Shown here one piece after another: positions 10,889 to 21,373 of a stretch of 64,000 bases of DNA. Origin of the DNA: Choristoneura fumiferana. Lineage: Eukaryota; Arthropoda; Insecta; Lepidoptera; Tortricidae. The DNA lies in NCBI RefSeq assembly GCF_025370935.1, contig NC_133486.1:9140133-9204132 (forward strand), given 5' to 3'. The stretch's first letter is position 1; the number at the start of each line of letters is the position of its first letter. The translations under genes were made by a program, and so were the position numbers. The notes under the pieces are model-generated. The model saw only the letters and a program-made list of their open reading frames with translations, was not told where the DNA came from and made no database searches.

Positions 10889-10936
10889 TCCTATTTTTTT
10901 TATTTTTTTTTTTTTTTTTTTTTGTTTTTTTTTTTA
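10889..10936. repeat. Poly-T tract
   Basis: Long T run with few interruptions, downstream of the hAT transposase stop on its coding strand (A-rich there). Confidence 0.8.
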
Positions 10937-10950
10937 GTTTTTTATATTAT

Positions 10951-12866
10951 TTACATGTTGCTGTGTAAAAATAGCATTTGTGTAACTTTTTCGGGTTTTA
11001 GAAGAGTCCGTCTTTGGTTTAAAACCTGACCCGCACTGGAAAAACCCTTTCGCAAGATACTGAAGTAGCTTGCATTTCCAGCCGCTTTAGCATATACTGA
11101 TATACCCTGGGATATATCTCCTTTTTTTTATGCCACCATTTTAATGGATCGTCCTTCCTGGGTAAATACGGCTCCCTCATATAATGGTCATATTCGCGGA
11201 TTGCCGCAGCAGTATTGTTTTCAGGTCTGATAATCATGGCCATTTCTTTATCGAATTCATCCCAGATGCTGGCGACTTGGGCATTCTGCGGTTCCGTGGA
11301 TGATGTTGTGAATGTGGCAGAGCCAAGGCTTGGTGCAGCTGTGGCGGATATATTTTCTTCCTGTTGTACCTGTGGCAATTTGACTTCACAAATCCGCCGT
11401 TTCAGTAATTCACTCGCTTTTAAAAAGGAGTCTTCAGTACGAAACCCCTTTTTTTTAAAGCGCGGATCTAGGATGGTGCTGTCTGCGTATAATGCATTTT
11501 TCTCTAGATCGTGAAATCTTAGTCGCAATTGTTCCTTTAATGTTGCGACGAAAACTGTGATTTCATCGACCTCGTACTGCTGCGCTGTAAATGCAGCTAA
11601 ATTTCTTTCCATTAGCTGCACGAACACCAAAACCTTCGACAAGGTCACCATTTTGTCAGCGCTCACTTCTGTTGTTATTTCATAGAAGGGTTTTAATATT
11701 GGTACAACTGCCTCAATAATGGCCCAGTGATGCGGCTGGAGCAAGAGATCTTGTCGCATAATTGCTGCTAGTGTTGTAATGACTGCATTCTGTAGACGTA
11801 ACACCCGCTCCAACATGTCGTAGCAGGAATTCCATCTTGTGGGGCATTCTTGCTTTAATTTAAGTGGTGGTAGGCCCATCTGATTTTGTGCCTCCAATAG
11901 TTTATGGAGCCCATTGGAACTTCTTTTAAAAAATTCCACAATGGCCTTTACCTTACCGACCACTTCGCTTATGTCGGTAAGTGCCCGCTGAACCATCAAA
12001 TTTAAGGAGTGCGCGAAGCACCCTATGGGTCGCCAACCGCCCATCCTAATAGCAGTCGTGATATTAGCGGCATTATCACTCACGATGCTACCTATTTTAT
12101 GAGATATTTGCCAATCGCGAATTATGTCTTTTAGAAAAGACATTAAATTTGCACTTGTGTGCCGCTCGTTGTATTTTATACACCCGAGTAGCACCGAAGA
12201 GAGCGTGGTGGTACGCTCGTCTATAAAATGAGCCGTAACCGCTATATAGCTTTCTGTTGTGGTCGATGTCCAACCATCCGTTCCGAGGCAAACAGCGGGT
12301 GTATCTGCTATTTTCCTTTGGATATCCTGAAACACTTCCATGTAGATTTTTGGAATCAAAGTGTTGGATAGTGTTTTCCTGGTAGGCAACTGGTATCCCG
12401 GGCAATGTGATACCATTTCAATAAATATTTTAAACTCCGGTTCTTCCACTATACGCAAAGCGTGATGGCCCTTTACCACTTTACGCGTCGATGGTGGTTT
12501 TCGAAAATAGTTACTTATTGGTAGAGTAGTACCAGGACCCGGCCTCGCGTAAGTAGATGTAGAAGTTGACGCCAAATTCATAGTGGATGATGAAGGCACA
12601 GCTGATGACGTTGACGGTGCAGCCGCCGCAGTCGCCGCACTAGTTGTTGGCAAATGCTCTTCGTTCGATAATTCTTGTGCCGGTTGCCTTTGAACACATA
12701 AAGGTATGGTCGGGTGTTTGTTCTTCATGTGTCTACTTAAATTTCCTAAAGAACCGCTTTTTATGCTCAAATACAATCCGCAATAATTACACTTGGCTCG
12801 AAGTTGGTCCGCATCTTCGTTGTAGTGAAACCAAACATTGCTTCTTTTACCCTTACTCGGAGCCAT
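10951..12866 (-). pseudogene. hAT transposase (Ac/ZBED1-like), single frameshift
   Basis: From ATG 12866 (MAPSKGKRSNVWF) the frame runs 615 codons. Order of parts: BED zinc finger near residues 12-50 (C26-x2-C29, then HMKNKH), Ser/Thr/Ala-rich linker, RNase H-like core with GTDGWTS (first Asp) and IVSDNAAN (second Asp), CPTRWNSC, and the C-terminal dimerisation block with DPLKWWHKK and ATSVSCERVF. There, in a short T run at about 11035-11045, the frame slips; the other frame continues AGQVLNQRRTLLKPEKV to a stop at 10951, the normal end of the family. So only one small indel separates this from a full-length hAT protein. It excises and reinserts the element in active relatives. Confidence 0.9.
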
Positions 12867-13706
12867 TTTAAAATATTCAACTTTTTGTTATTATTTTCAC
12901 TATTTAAGTATTTACATTAATTTTAAAGTTTTTCCTAAAGTACAAACGAATATTTACACTATATATATACACTAACAAAATTTAAAACTACAAACATATT
13001 ATAGACACTCCACAGTTTATTATTTACACTATTTACAAAATTAATAAAGTATCGTCCATTACCGATAAAATCAAAAACTCACAGTAAAATGTCTGAAACA
13101 TAAGCAATAATTCACATTTAACGCAACGAATTTAAACTTTCTTTGACGCAGAAAAAAAACGAACCCATTTTAAATTAAACCACACAAAACTGCCGCTTTG
13201 CAATAATCGTTTTTAAACTTTGCGAAGTTAGCAAATTCGTCCCTATTTTCAAGGCATCAAATTGACAGTCCAATGCCCATAAAACGAAGTGAAAATAATA
13301 TAACGGTAAGAGTCACCTATCGAACGTAATCCAAAAAGACCAACCACGCTCGCGCATTATCTATCAAACATAGTACTGTTCAAAATGTGTCATCTCGCTT
13401 ACTCCCGCGTAATTCCTATTCAGAGGTTTTGTTCCTTGTCGCTGTCGCTCGGTCATTCATTTTTCTTTCATTCGGTCGGATACGGATCGCATCGTTTTGC
13501 TGTCTGTGTCACTGCTTGCTTGAACTGAACTAAACGTACTAAAGAGCAGAAACGTTACGGAATAGTTCGTTCTAGTACAGTGTCGGGAATCAAGTCTTTT
13601 TCGTTCTTAGTACATGTACTACACAAGCCTAACTAGATATCGTAATGAAATCACGTACGTAATGTAAACACTTGTTAAGGCGAAGACATTTTTGTTTAAA
13701 TACAAA

Positions 13707-15029
13707 ATGTCTCAAACAATAAAAATCAAAACTGAAACGGAAAAGCTATTGTTTAATTTATATAATGAATCAGAAAAAGCAAAACTTGCACTTCAAGATC
13801 AAGTAAAAAGATTGCACGCACAAGTTGTTGCACTACAACAACAACTACAAGAATATACAACCCGCGATGAAGGCCAAGCCCAAATAGAGCAAAAAAACAA
13901 AGAAAGTTCTTCCCAAAATGATCAATATTGCACTGACGAAGAAGAACTCGCAAGAGAAACTGAGTGGGTACGAGCCAAAAGCAGGAAAAAACGGAAGTTA
14001 AATACCTCAAGAACGTCCACTCACTCGCAACAAGGAGATGTTAATGATGATCTGGTACCTAAGCCGAAGAGAACACCAGTACCCCCACCAATAGTAGTAG
14101 AGGGAGTGAAAGATTTCCAACAATTTTTCGATTTTCTAGTTGAAAAAGTTAAGGAAAACACTTTTAAAATAAAAATGATGAGTGGGGGCTGTGCTAAAAT
14201 CAATGCCAGCGAAGAAGAAGCATATAGAGGCATCACTATGTTGTTATCTCAAAACAACATATTATGGCATTCGTATGAAAATAAACAATTCAGACCTCTT
14301 AGAGTGATGGCTAAAAACCTTCACTATACATACAAGCCAGAACGAATTGTAGAAGATCTGACAAAAAGAGGCTTTAAAATAGAAAACGCTGTTAATAAGC
14401 TGAAATGGAAGAATAAAGAACCGCTTAACATGTTTATGTTGACATTTAACAAAGAAGAAGATGTCAAGAAAATCTATGCCATTGAGACAATACTGGGGTG
14501 CAAAGTTGAAATACATCCTCTTAAAACTCCAAAACTAGTACCTCAATGCAAGAGATGTCAAGGATATGGACATACTCAAAAATACTGCGCGAAAGAGCCA
14601 AGGTGCGTCAAATGCACTGGAAAGCATCTGACAAAGGACTGCAATAAGCCCGCAGAACAGAAGCCAAAATGTGTACACTGTGGCCAAGCACACCCTGCAA
14701 ACTACCGAGGGTGCTTAGTAGCTAAAGAGATGCAAGAGTTGAAAAATAAGGCTGTTAAAAGAAACCAACCAACATATAAACTTGAATATAAGACAACAAC
14801 AGCTAATGCAAATGCTAATATTAATAATCCTGGGCAATCGAAGACACGACCAGGAATCTCATTTGCTCAGGCAGCGTCAAAAGCAAAATCAGCAGTAAAG
14901 GAAAATACTGAGCAAAACAAAACGTTGGAAGATAAACTCAATCAAATACTAAATTGTATATCTTCTTTCGACGCAAGACTTAAAAATCTTGAAAAAAGCA
15001 ATAGAGTAGTAGCTGCTAATCGCACTTAA
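13707..15029 (+). CDS. LINE ORF1 (Gag-like nucleic-acid-binding protein)
   Basis: Intact frame of 440 codons from ATG 13707. A coiled-coil (Gln/Lys/Glu-rich, residues ~10-60) is followed by a basic KSRKKRKLN segment, an RRM-like middle (residues ~130-260) and three CCHC knuckles: CKRCQGYGHTQKYC, CVKCTGKHLTKDC and CVHCGQAHPANYRGC. This is the standard Jockey/I-type ORF1 arrangement, with the PRE_C2HC type block. The protein packages LINE RNA. The stop TAA (15027-15029) is one base before the ORF2 ATG, suggesting termination-reinitiation. Confidence 0.9.
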   Translation: MSQTIKIKTETEKLLFNLYNESEKAKLALQDQVKRLHAQVVALQQQLQEYTTRDEGQAQIEQKNKESSSQNDQYCTDEEELARETEWVRAKSRKKRKLNTSRTSTHSQQGDVNDDLVPKPKRTPVPPPIVVEGVKDFQQFFDFLVEKVKENTFKIKMMSGGCAKINASEEEAYRGITMLLSQNNILWHSYENKQFRPLRVMAKNLHYTYKPERIVEDLTKRGFKIENAVNKLKWKNKEPLNMFMLTFNKEEDVKKIYAIETILGCKVEIHPLKTPKLVPQCKRCQGYGHTQKYCAKEPRCVKCTGKHLTKDCNKPAEQKPKCVHCGQAHPANYRGCLVAKEMQELKNKAVKRNQPTYKLEYKTTTANANANINNPGQSKTRPGISFAQAASKAKSAVKENTEQNKTLEDKLNQILNCISSFDARLKNLEKSNRVVAANRT

Positions 15030-15476
15030 AATGAATCGTACCCTAAAGATTTTAGCATGGAATGCTAATGGATTAGCCAAGCACCAACTTGAGCTACAAG
15101 TGGTCCTAACGACAGAAGATATCGATATATGCTTAGTTTCAGAAACGCATTTTACAAAACAGTCATTCATTAAATTCAAAGGCTATAAAGTCTACAGTGC
15201 TGTACATCCAGATAACTCGGCAAGAGGAGGAAGTGCAGTGATAATCAAAGAAAATATTAATCACCACGAAGAATTCAATTTTGAAGAACAAGAAATACAA
15301 GCTACAGCCGTTTGTGTACAAACCAAACGCTACCCTATTGTAGTGTCAGCAATATACAGTCCACCTAAACATCCTATAAAAAAGGATTACTACATGCGAT
15401 TTCTTGAGCAATTGGGAACACGATTCATTGTTGGAGGTGATTTTAATGCCAAAAATACTCACTGGGGATCAAGACT

Positions 15477-15648
15477 GCTGCAGCTCTGGTTACAGGGCTA
15501 CGGCATATGCTGAGCTGAGTCCTTTTGGCATCACACTACAGCACAATATCTCTTATTTTCTTCTCTTTTCCTATTTATGTTTTTACTGTGTTTTTGTTGT
15601 GATGTAGTGTGGTTTTTCTTGTCAATAAATGTTGTGAGTTTGAGTTTG
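15477..15648 (+). mobile_element. Short LINE 3' tail inserted in the endonuclease domain
   Basis: 172 bp flanked by the duplication AAGACT (15471-15476 and 15649-15654). Removal restores the endonuclease frame. It contains ATGCTGAGCTGAG (15507-15519), a 15-bp stem (15532-15546 with 15597-15611, 14 of 15 paired), AATAAATG and a GAGTTT repeat at its end. The same layout is seen at 52603-52790. Confidence 0.8.
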
Positions 15649-16472
15649 AAGACTTACGACTACTAAAGGAAAAGAACTTTTAAGCGCTATAAGAGAGACT
15701 AAATGTGAGACCATTTCAACTGGGAAGCCAACTTACTGGCCAACAGATCCTTACAAAATTCCGGACTTGATTGATTTTTTCATATACAGAAACGTCTCTT
15801 CTGCATATCTAAAAATCGACGAAGGGTTCGACATGGACTCCGACCACTCAACAATAGTTTTAACTATAAGCGACACTGCAATACAAAAAGAGGCTAATCC
15901 AACCCTGGTAAATAAATATACAGATTGGGAAAGTTTTCAGCTAGATTTAGAAAGTACAATAGATTTAAGAGTTCTCCTTAGAAACCCGGAACAATTAGAG
16001 GCTGAACTGGAAAATTTTATTATAAGTATTCAGCAAGTTGCCTGGAAAAATACTCCGGCCATAAAAAAAAGATTAACTGGCAAAAACTACCCAGCAGAAA
16101 TCAAAAGATTGGTAGCTGAGAAACGACACCAAAGAAAAACGTGGCACCAGTCTAGATCACCCATGGATAAAAGAATCCTGAATAACCTAACAAAAAAACT
16201 AAAAAGAGACATAAGAATTTTTGAAGAGGAAACAAGGGATATGTACTTGTGTAGCTTAAGTAATGATAAAAATACTGACTACTCTCTTTGGAAAGCGACA
16301 AATGGTCTAAAGAGGCCCATTGTTCATATGCCACCAATAAGAGAAGAAAATGGGAAATGGGCAATAAATAACTCTCAAAAAGCAAAGAGGTTTGCCCAAC
16401 ATCTAGAAAAAATATTTACTCCAAATGAAAGTTCAACAGAAAATAATTTCTCTACAGTACAACAAGATGAAG

Positions 16473-17350
16473 TATATGAGATATATGTATGTGAGATTAG
16501 CAGGAAGGTGTTTGCTGCGATGGGATCCCTAAGACGCCTTCAGAATTTCCTTCCATTTGCTACCAAAGGTTGCGCTTGCACAGACTTTACTGCACCCTAT
16601 TTTCGATTATGCTGACATTTGTTATCCGATCTTTTAGAAGAGCAACTTGAATAAACTTGAGCGAATTCAAAATCTGTGCATTCGGTTCATATTTGGCCTA
16701 CGTAAATATGATCATGTTTCTAATTTCCGATCACAGCTCAGGTGGCTCCCCATCCGCTTTCGCCGAAACTCTCACATTCTCCATCTTCTCTACGGCATTC
16801 TCTTTAACCTGCAACTCCTTGCTACTCAAAGAGCGATTTAGCTATGTTACTTCTGTTCGTTGCTCTCAGAACTTCCTCCTTACTGTCCCACTTTCAAACT
16901 CTAAATTCTATGTTTATTCTTACACTGTCCAGGCCACTCGGTTGTGGAACTCCCTACCGATAGACTTGAGGCGCGCAAAGTCCTTGCCTATCTTTAGGTC
17001 TATGCTTAGGAGCACTACCTGTCATCTTGCGTATAAATGTTATAGTTAGCTTATTTATGTGTTGTTATGGTATCCATCTACCTATCTATCTGTTTAGATT
17101 TGTTGTGTATGTGTATTGTATGTGTTAGTTTTATGTATTCTTGATACAGCTCTGATCTACTGTAAATTGCACCACCTGCTAAAATGTATTCCTTATTTCT
17201 GTCCATTGTAAAGGTTGCCTGGAAGAGATCGCTCTGAAGCGATAAGGCCGCCTATTGCTTACCTTAGAAATCTCTATGTATATACTTGTTTTCTCTGTAC
17301 TGTTTACTGTATTGTGTGCAATAAAGAGTTATTGTATTGTATTGTATTGT
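16473..17350 (+). mobile_element. 5'-truncated LINE inserted between endonuclease and RT
   Basis: Flanked by ATGAAG (16467-16472 and 17351-17356). It encodes the C-terminal end of a different LINE RT: SRKVFAAMGSLRRLQNFLP, KLERIQNLCIRFIFGLRKYD, LRWLPIRFRRN and ATRLWNSLPIDLRRAKS, ending at 17049 with one frameshift. The 3' UTR ends CAATAAAGAG then (TTGTA)n, typical of lepidopteran LINEs. Confidence 0.88.
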
Positions 17351-18809
17351 ATGAAGAAATATAAAACTTGTCACACCTAGAGAAGTATATAATGAAATTA
17401 AACAGAATATTGATCCCAGAAAATCTCCTGGTTATGACCTCATTACGGGAGAAATCTTACATCACCTTCCTCGAAAGGCGTTAGTGAAGTTAACTTACCT
17501 GATAAATGCCTCATTTCGACTCAAGCACGTACCAAGTCAATGGAAAGTCGCTGAAGTTATTATGATTGCAAAGCCGGTAAAGCCACCTCATGACACTTCA
17601 TCATTACAGGCCCATTTCTCTGCTACCTGTTATGTCAAAGCTATTTGAAAAATTACTACTAAAAAGATTAAAACCAATAATTGACGAACAGAATATGATC
17701 CCAAACCACCAATTTGGATTTAGAGAGAGACACTCTACGATAGATCAAGTTCATAGAATAACAAACGTAATTGAAAGAAGTTTGGAAAGTAAGCAAATTT
17801 GTTCAGCCATATTTTTAGATGTAGCTCAAGCCTTTGATAAGGTTTGGCACGAAGGTTTAATTCATAAGTTAAAATTAAGGCTACCAAGCAATTCACGGAT
17901 TTATTGGAATCCTACATATCAAATAGATTTTTTAGAGTAAGACAAGACAATGCGTACTCTGAACTTTAAGAAATCAAAGCTGGAGTACCACAAGGGAGTG
18001 TTTTAGGGCCGGTCCTGTACCTTTTATACACTTGTGATATCCCTCAACTGGAAAAACTACAATGGCTACTTTCGCTGATGATACTGCTATAATGGCGACA
18101 GGTCACAATCACGAGGAAGCAGTGAAAAATGTCCAAGCAGCAGTAGATAAAGTCTATAACTGGACAAAAACATGGCGAATCAAACTGAACGAGTCAAAAT
18201 CCATTTCATATTGATTTCACTAACAGAAATTTATCATATAAACCCATATACATAAATCAACAACAAAGTACCATATGCAAACACAGCTAAATACCTCGGT
18301 TATGACATTAGACACGAAGCTACGCTGGAATGCTCACGTAAAAAAAAAACGGCAAGAACTCGGAAATACGATAACAAGCAAATGTACTGGCTATTAGGAA
18401 GATACTCCACACTATCGTTTACACAATAAGCTATTGCTGTACAAACAAGTCCTAGTGCCGGTATGGTCGTATGGTATACAGCTATGGGGCTGCACCAAAC
18501 AAAGTAGTAACATACTAATTATACAACGATTCCAAAATAAATGCTCAGGGATATTGTGAACGCACCCTGGTATATTAGGATGACGACCTCCATCGGGACC
18601 TCAAAGTGGATTTCGTTTCTAAAGTAATACAGAAATACGCAGAAAGTCACGAGAAAGACTTCACCAACATGTGAACGTCGAGGCAACTCCAGCTTCTCGA
18701 CAACACGGAACTTAAAAAGACGACTCAAAAGAACTAAGCCTTTTGAATTAGTGTAGTGCTAGAATAGATAGTGACTAGTGAATAAAAATGTTTGCAGTGC
18801 ACAAAAGAA

Positions 18810-19215
18810 NNNNNNNNNNNNNNNNNNNNNNNNNNNNNNNNNNNNNNNNNNNNNNNNNNNNNNNNNNNNNNNNNNNNNNNNNNNNNNNNNNNNNNNNNNN
18901 NNNNNNNNNNNNNNNNNNNNNNNNNNNNNNNNNNNNNNNNNNNNNNNNNNNNNNNNNNNNNNNNNNNNNNNNNNNNNNNNNNNNNNNNNNNNNNNNNNNN
19001 NNNNNNNNNNNNNNNNNNNNNNNNNNNNNNNNNNNNNNNNNNNNNNNNNNNNNNNNNNNNNNNNNNNNNNNNNNNNNNNNNNNNNNNNNNNNNNNNNNNN
19101 NNNNNNNNNNNNNNNNNNNNNNNNNNNNNNNNNNNNNNNNNNNNNNNNNNNNNNNNNNNNNNNNNNNNNNNNNNNNNNNNNNNNNNNNNNNNNNNNNNNN
19201 NNNNNNNNNNNNNNN
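18810..19215. other. Assembly gap (406 N)
   Basis: Run of N. Frames spanning it are not real evidence of coding. Confidence 1.
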
Positions 19216-19504
19216 GATCATTTTGTTGCGACGCCGACATTTTTCACGCGCAAAACAAACACGGCCGGTCAGCTGGTCACGGCCGCCATTGCATACGCAG
19301 CGCCACCAGTGGCCAAATAGGAAACTATTTTACGATGTGCCCGGTATAGAGCTAGGAATATCGACGAATGCGTTGCTCTAATCGATCCGCCGTATTATTT
19401 CTCAGGCACATGGTGATATGCCTGGCCAACGTTTAGGCATATCATGAAATGGCGGCGTTTCACGATATGCCTAGGAATTTCGTGATCTGGCGGATTTTGC
19501 GATC
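19216..19504. other. GC-richer repeat scrap after the gap
   Basis: Carries repeated GATATGCCT / AGGCATATC motifs (near 19410-19475) in both orientations, forming an imperfect hairpin, with GGCGG between them. Probably the end of an unidentified DNA transposon. Confidence 0.35.
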
Positions 19505-20528
19505 GGCCGCCGACATATATACTCCAATAATTATTCGTGATAGACTTTTATATTCTTTAAAAACTAACAAATGTTTATTAATGGTTTTTAAAGAAAATAA
19601 AAGTCGCATAATTATTGGAGTAGACACATAAACTTATATATTATAATTAACAGTTCTAGAAAACAGACCACTTTTTTAATTTTCATTACATTTTTATGGA
19701 ATAATCGAAAAAAACTAACAAGAATGCAAGTTGCCAGGGCTCAGGCCTGGAATGTCTGTTTTCCTAAAATGTACAATTTTCAAAACGTTTGCGTTTTCAC
19801 AATGTTAGTACCTCTATTTTGTCAGCTTTCTCAAAATGTCTGCTATTTAAAATGTGTACAATCTCAGGAAGTCGTCTATTCATAATGTTTACATTCCTAT
19901 AATATTAGCATTACCATAATTTCTGCTTTCCCGTTATGTTCACTTTTTTAAATAGGCTATAGTCTGCTTTATTTTCAAATCAATGTTCTAAATGTAAAAG
20001 GTTTAATTCCTTGCATACCTACTTACTCTTTGATAACATAAACACTATACCAAATATAAAATTACTGGCATTCAAGATAACATTAATGACCGTTTCGTAC
20101 CCGAACGAAGGGATTTGCGTAGTTCAGTTTTTTACTAAAATCAATGCTTATAAATGTGAAAGTAACTCAGTCTGTCTGTCGTTACTCTTTCACGGCTAAA
20201 CCGCTGAACCGATTTAGATGAAATTTGAAGACCATGATTGGAGACATTTGGGAATAAGACTTTTCTGGAAAGCCAACGTTATAAGAAGGCGGATATTTTG
20301 CGGTTGCATACATTTTGAGAATAAGCACTTTCTGAAAAGCGAACATTATACAAAAAACTGTCATTCTTGGAGACAGGCAATTTCAAATAGCTGACATTTT
20401 GAGAAGCTGACATAATGCAAAAGACGTGTGGACATTCTGAAAAGCAGACATTTTGCGAAAAATACATTTTAGGAAAACTGATATTTCAGGCCTGAGCCGT
20501 TGCCAGCTCAGCAGGTATAAACGCTCTT
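19505..20528. mobile_element. Foldback MITE, copy 2, interrupted
   Basis: From ACTCCAATAATTATTCGTG it follows the internal hairpin and right arm of the 4673-5036 element, ending GGTATAAACGCTCTT at 20524-20528. The outer left arm is missing. A 761-bp non-autonomous hAT interrupts the right arm. Confidence 0.75.
19738..20498. mobile_element. Non-autonomous hAT with subterminal repeats
   Basis: Ends form a ~36-bp inverted repeat with about four mismatches, beginning GGCTCAGGCCTG. The 8-bp GTTGCCAG lies on both sides (19730-19737 and 20499-20506), the hAT signature. Inside each end the motif AAAATGTCTGCTTTTC (or its complement GAAAAGCAGACATTTT) recurs with roughly 20-bp spacing in degenerate form, probably transposase-binding sites. 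The middle holds a Lep1-like fragment (about 20140-20230, CGGCTAAACCGCTGAACCGA). No transposase. Confidence 0.85.
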
Positions 20529-20619
20529 TCCTCCGACAAGTCTGATCCAGCTTCTTCTAATTGTGTGCATATTTTTTGTATTCTCGTAAAAAGTTCTTTT
20601 AATTATGTTTCTCGTTATA

Positions 20620-20948
20620 CTTTAATTCACTTAACTGTCATCGTAAAAATAACTTGCTTCTAACTCCTTTTTCTTTAAATACTTCTTCAAAATTTTTAAA
20701 CATTTTAAAAGCAGTGTCTTTCCTTACATATTCTAAGTGGCTGTCGGCTACCGTGGAAATTAAGATGGTCTGTGCCCGCGCTCCATCTTCGAGTTTGCTA
20801 CAGTTTTCGAATATTTTTCTTCTTGCATTGCCTAGATGCACATGTTTTCCTTTAATTCATTTTTAATACTAAATGACCAATTATTGAATCCATCTTCTTC
20901 GAATTGAACAATATTGTATTTGTTATAATTTTCTTTGCTCTCTGCCAT
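20620..20948 (-). pseudogene. Copia gag 5' part
   Basis: Starts at ATG 20948 (MAESKENYNKYNIVQF), reads EDGFNNWSFSIKNELKE, then after a stop and shift continues KLEDGARAQTILISTVADSH and EYVRKDTAFKMFKNFEEVF to 20638. These are copia Gag (UBN2) blocks. It is preceded on its strand by a primer-binding site and LTR. Confidence 0.75.
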
Positions 20949-21035
20949 TTTTTCTTGACTATGCAGCTTAGTCTACGCCCGTACGCCGACGAAGTGTATA
21001 TTTTCCTTCACTTTTTACTCGCAGTAGGTACACAT

Positions 21036-21048
21036 CTGGGCCCAAAAC
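21036..21048 (-). promoter_or_regulatory. Copia-type internal initiator-tRNA primer-binding site
   Basis: Minus-strand GTTTTGGGCCCAG matches 12 of 13 bases of GTTATGGGCCCAG, the complement of the anticodon-arm region of initiator tRNA-Met, which Drosophila copia uses as a tRNA fragment primer. It lies 88 bp before the gag ATG. Confidence 0.6.
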
Positions 21049-21064
21049 TATTATTATATTTTTA

Positions 21065-21373
21065 TGAGGCGCAGGTTTTCCTCACATTAAAACATTATCA
21101 TTGTAGTTATACTTCTTTTATTTTGTAGGGGTCCAACCAGTTGCTACGTCAGCTCATGTGCAAGTTCACTTGTACTTGAATATGAGCTGAAACGGCGTTT
21201 TACAATATAGAGGCTAGCCAGTCTGCTCCCACCTGCCGTCGCGGTTTACCGCATTCCGGTTTTGTAACTTGTGTATTGTGAAATCTAAATAACTGTAAAC
21301 TTGAGGTGTTTTATTAAACTTTAATTGGTTAAAATATAATCTATAATTTATCGCCTGTTAGGAAGTCCCAACA
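21065..21373 (-). mobile_element. Copia 5' LTR (approximate)
   Basis: On the minus strand from TGTTGGGACTTCCTAACAG at 21373 to a CA near 21065, with AATAAA inside. The start is well placed; the end is inferred from the primer site 16 bp on. A matching 3' LTR was not seen. Confidence 0.5.

Larger units (their letters stand above)
10372..13631 (-). mobile_element. hAT DNA transposon, nearly complete (3.26 kb)
   Basis: Ends are TAGGCTTGTG at 10372 and CACAAGCCTA at 13631, a perfect 10-bp terminal inverted repeat. CTAGAT flanks both ends (10366-10371 and 13633-13638) with one extra base on the right, close to the 8-bp duplication hAT elements make. Subterminal regions on both sides share TAGTAC and GACCGAATGA motifs. 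A single transposase gene lies inside on the minus strand. A small palindromic MITE (10525-10650) is nested near its left end. Confidence 0.85.
15031..18750 (+). pseudogene. LINE ORF2 (endonuclease, reverse transcriptase), interrupted
   Basis: The apurinic-type endonuclease starts ILAWNANGLAKHQLEL and has VSETHF, SAIYSPP and GGDFNAKNTHWG. It is broken at 15477 by a short LINE tail, resumes at 15655 (TDPYKIPDLIDFFI, DSDHSTI), and is broken again at 16473-17350. RT follows from 17357: SPGYDLITGEIL, YRPISLLPVMSKLFEK-like, FLDVAQAFDKVWH, GVPQGSVLGP (about 17980-18010) and the active-site FADDTA at 18071-18088. The end reads LLDNTELKRRLKRTKP, typical of Jockey elements. Several small frameshifts occur besides the insertions, so it is inactive. 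Confidence 0.9.
13632..18809 (+). mobile_element. Jockey-clade LINE with nested insertions
   Basis: Two genes in the usual order: ORF1 (13707-15029) and ORF2 (15031 to about 18750), followed by a 3' UTR reaching the assembly gap. ORF2 is interrupted by two younger LINE fragments (15477-15648 and 16473-17350). The hAT element ends just before it, possibly inside its 5' UTR. Confidence 0.85.

Noticed and set aside
18734..19381. Long frames across the N gap
   Set aside because: They consist almost wholly of unknown bases; no coding evidence.
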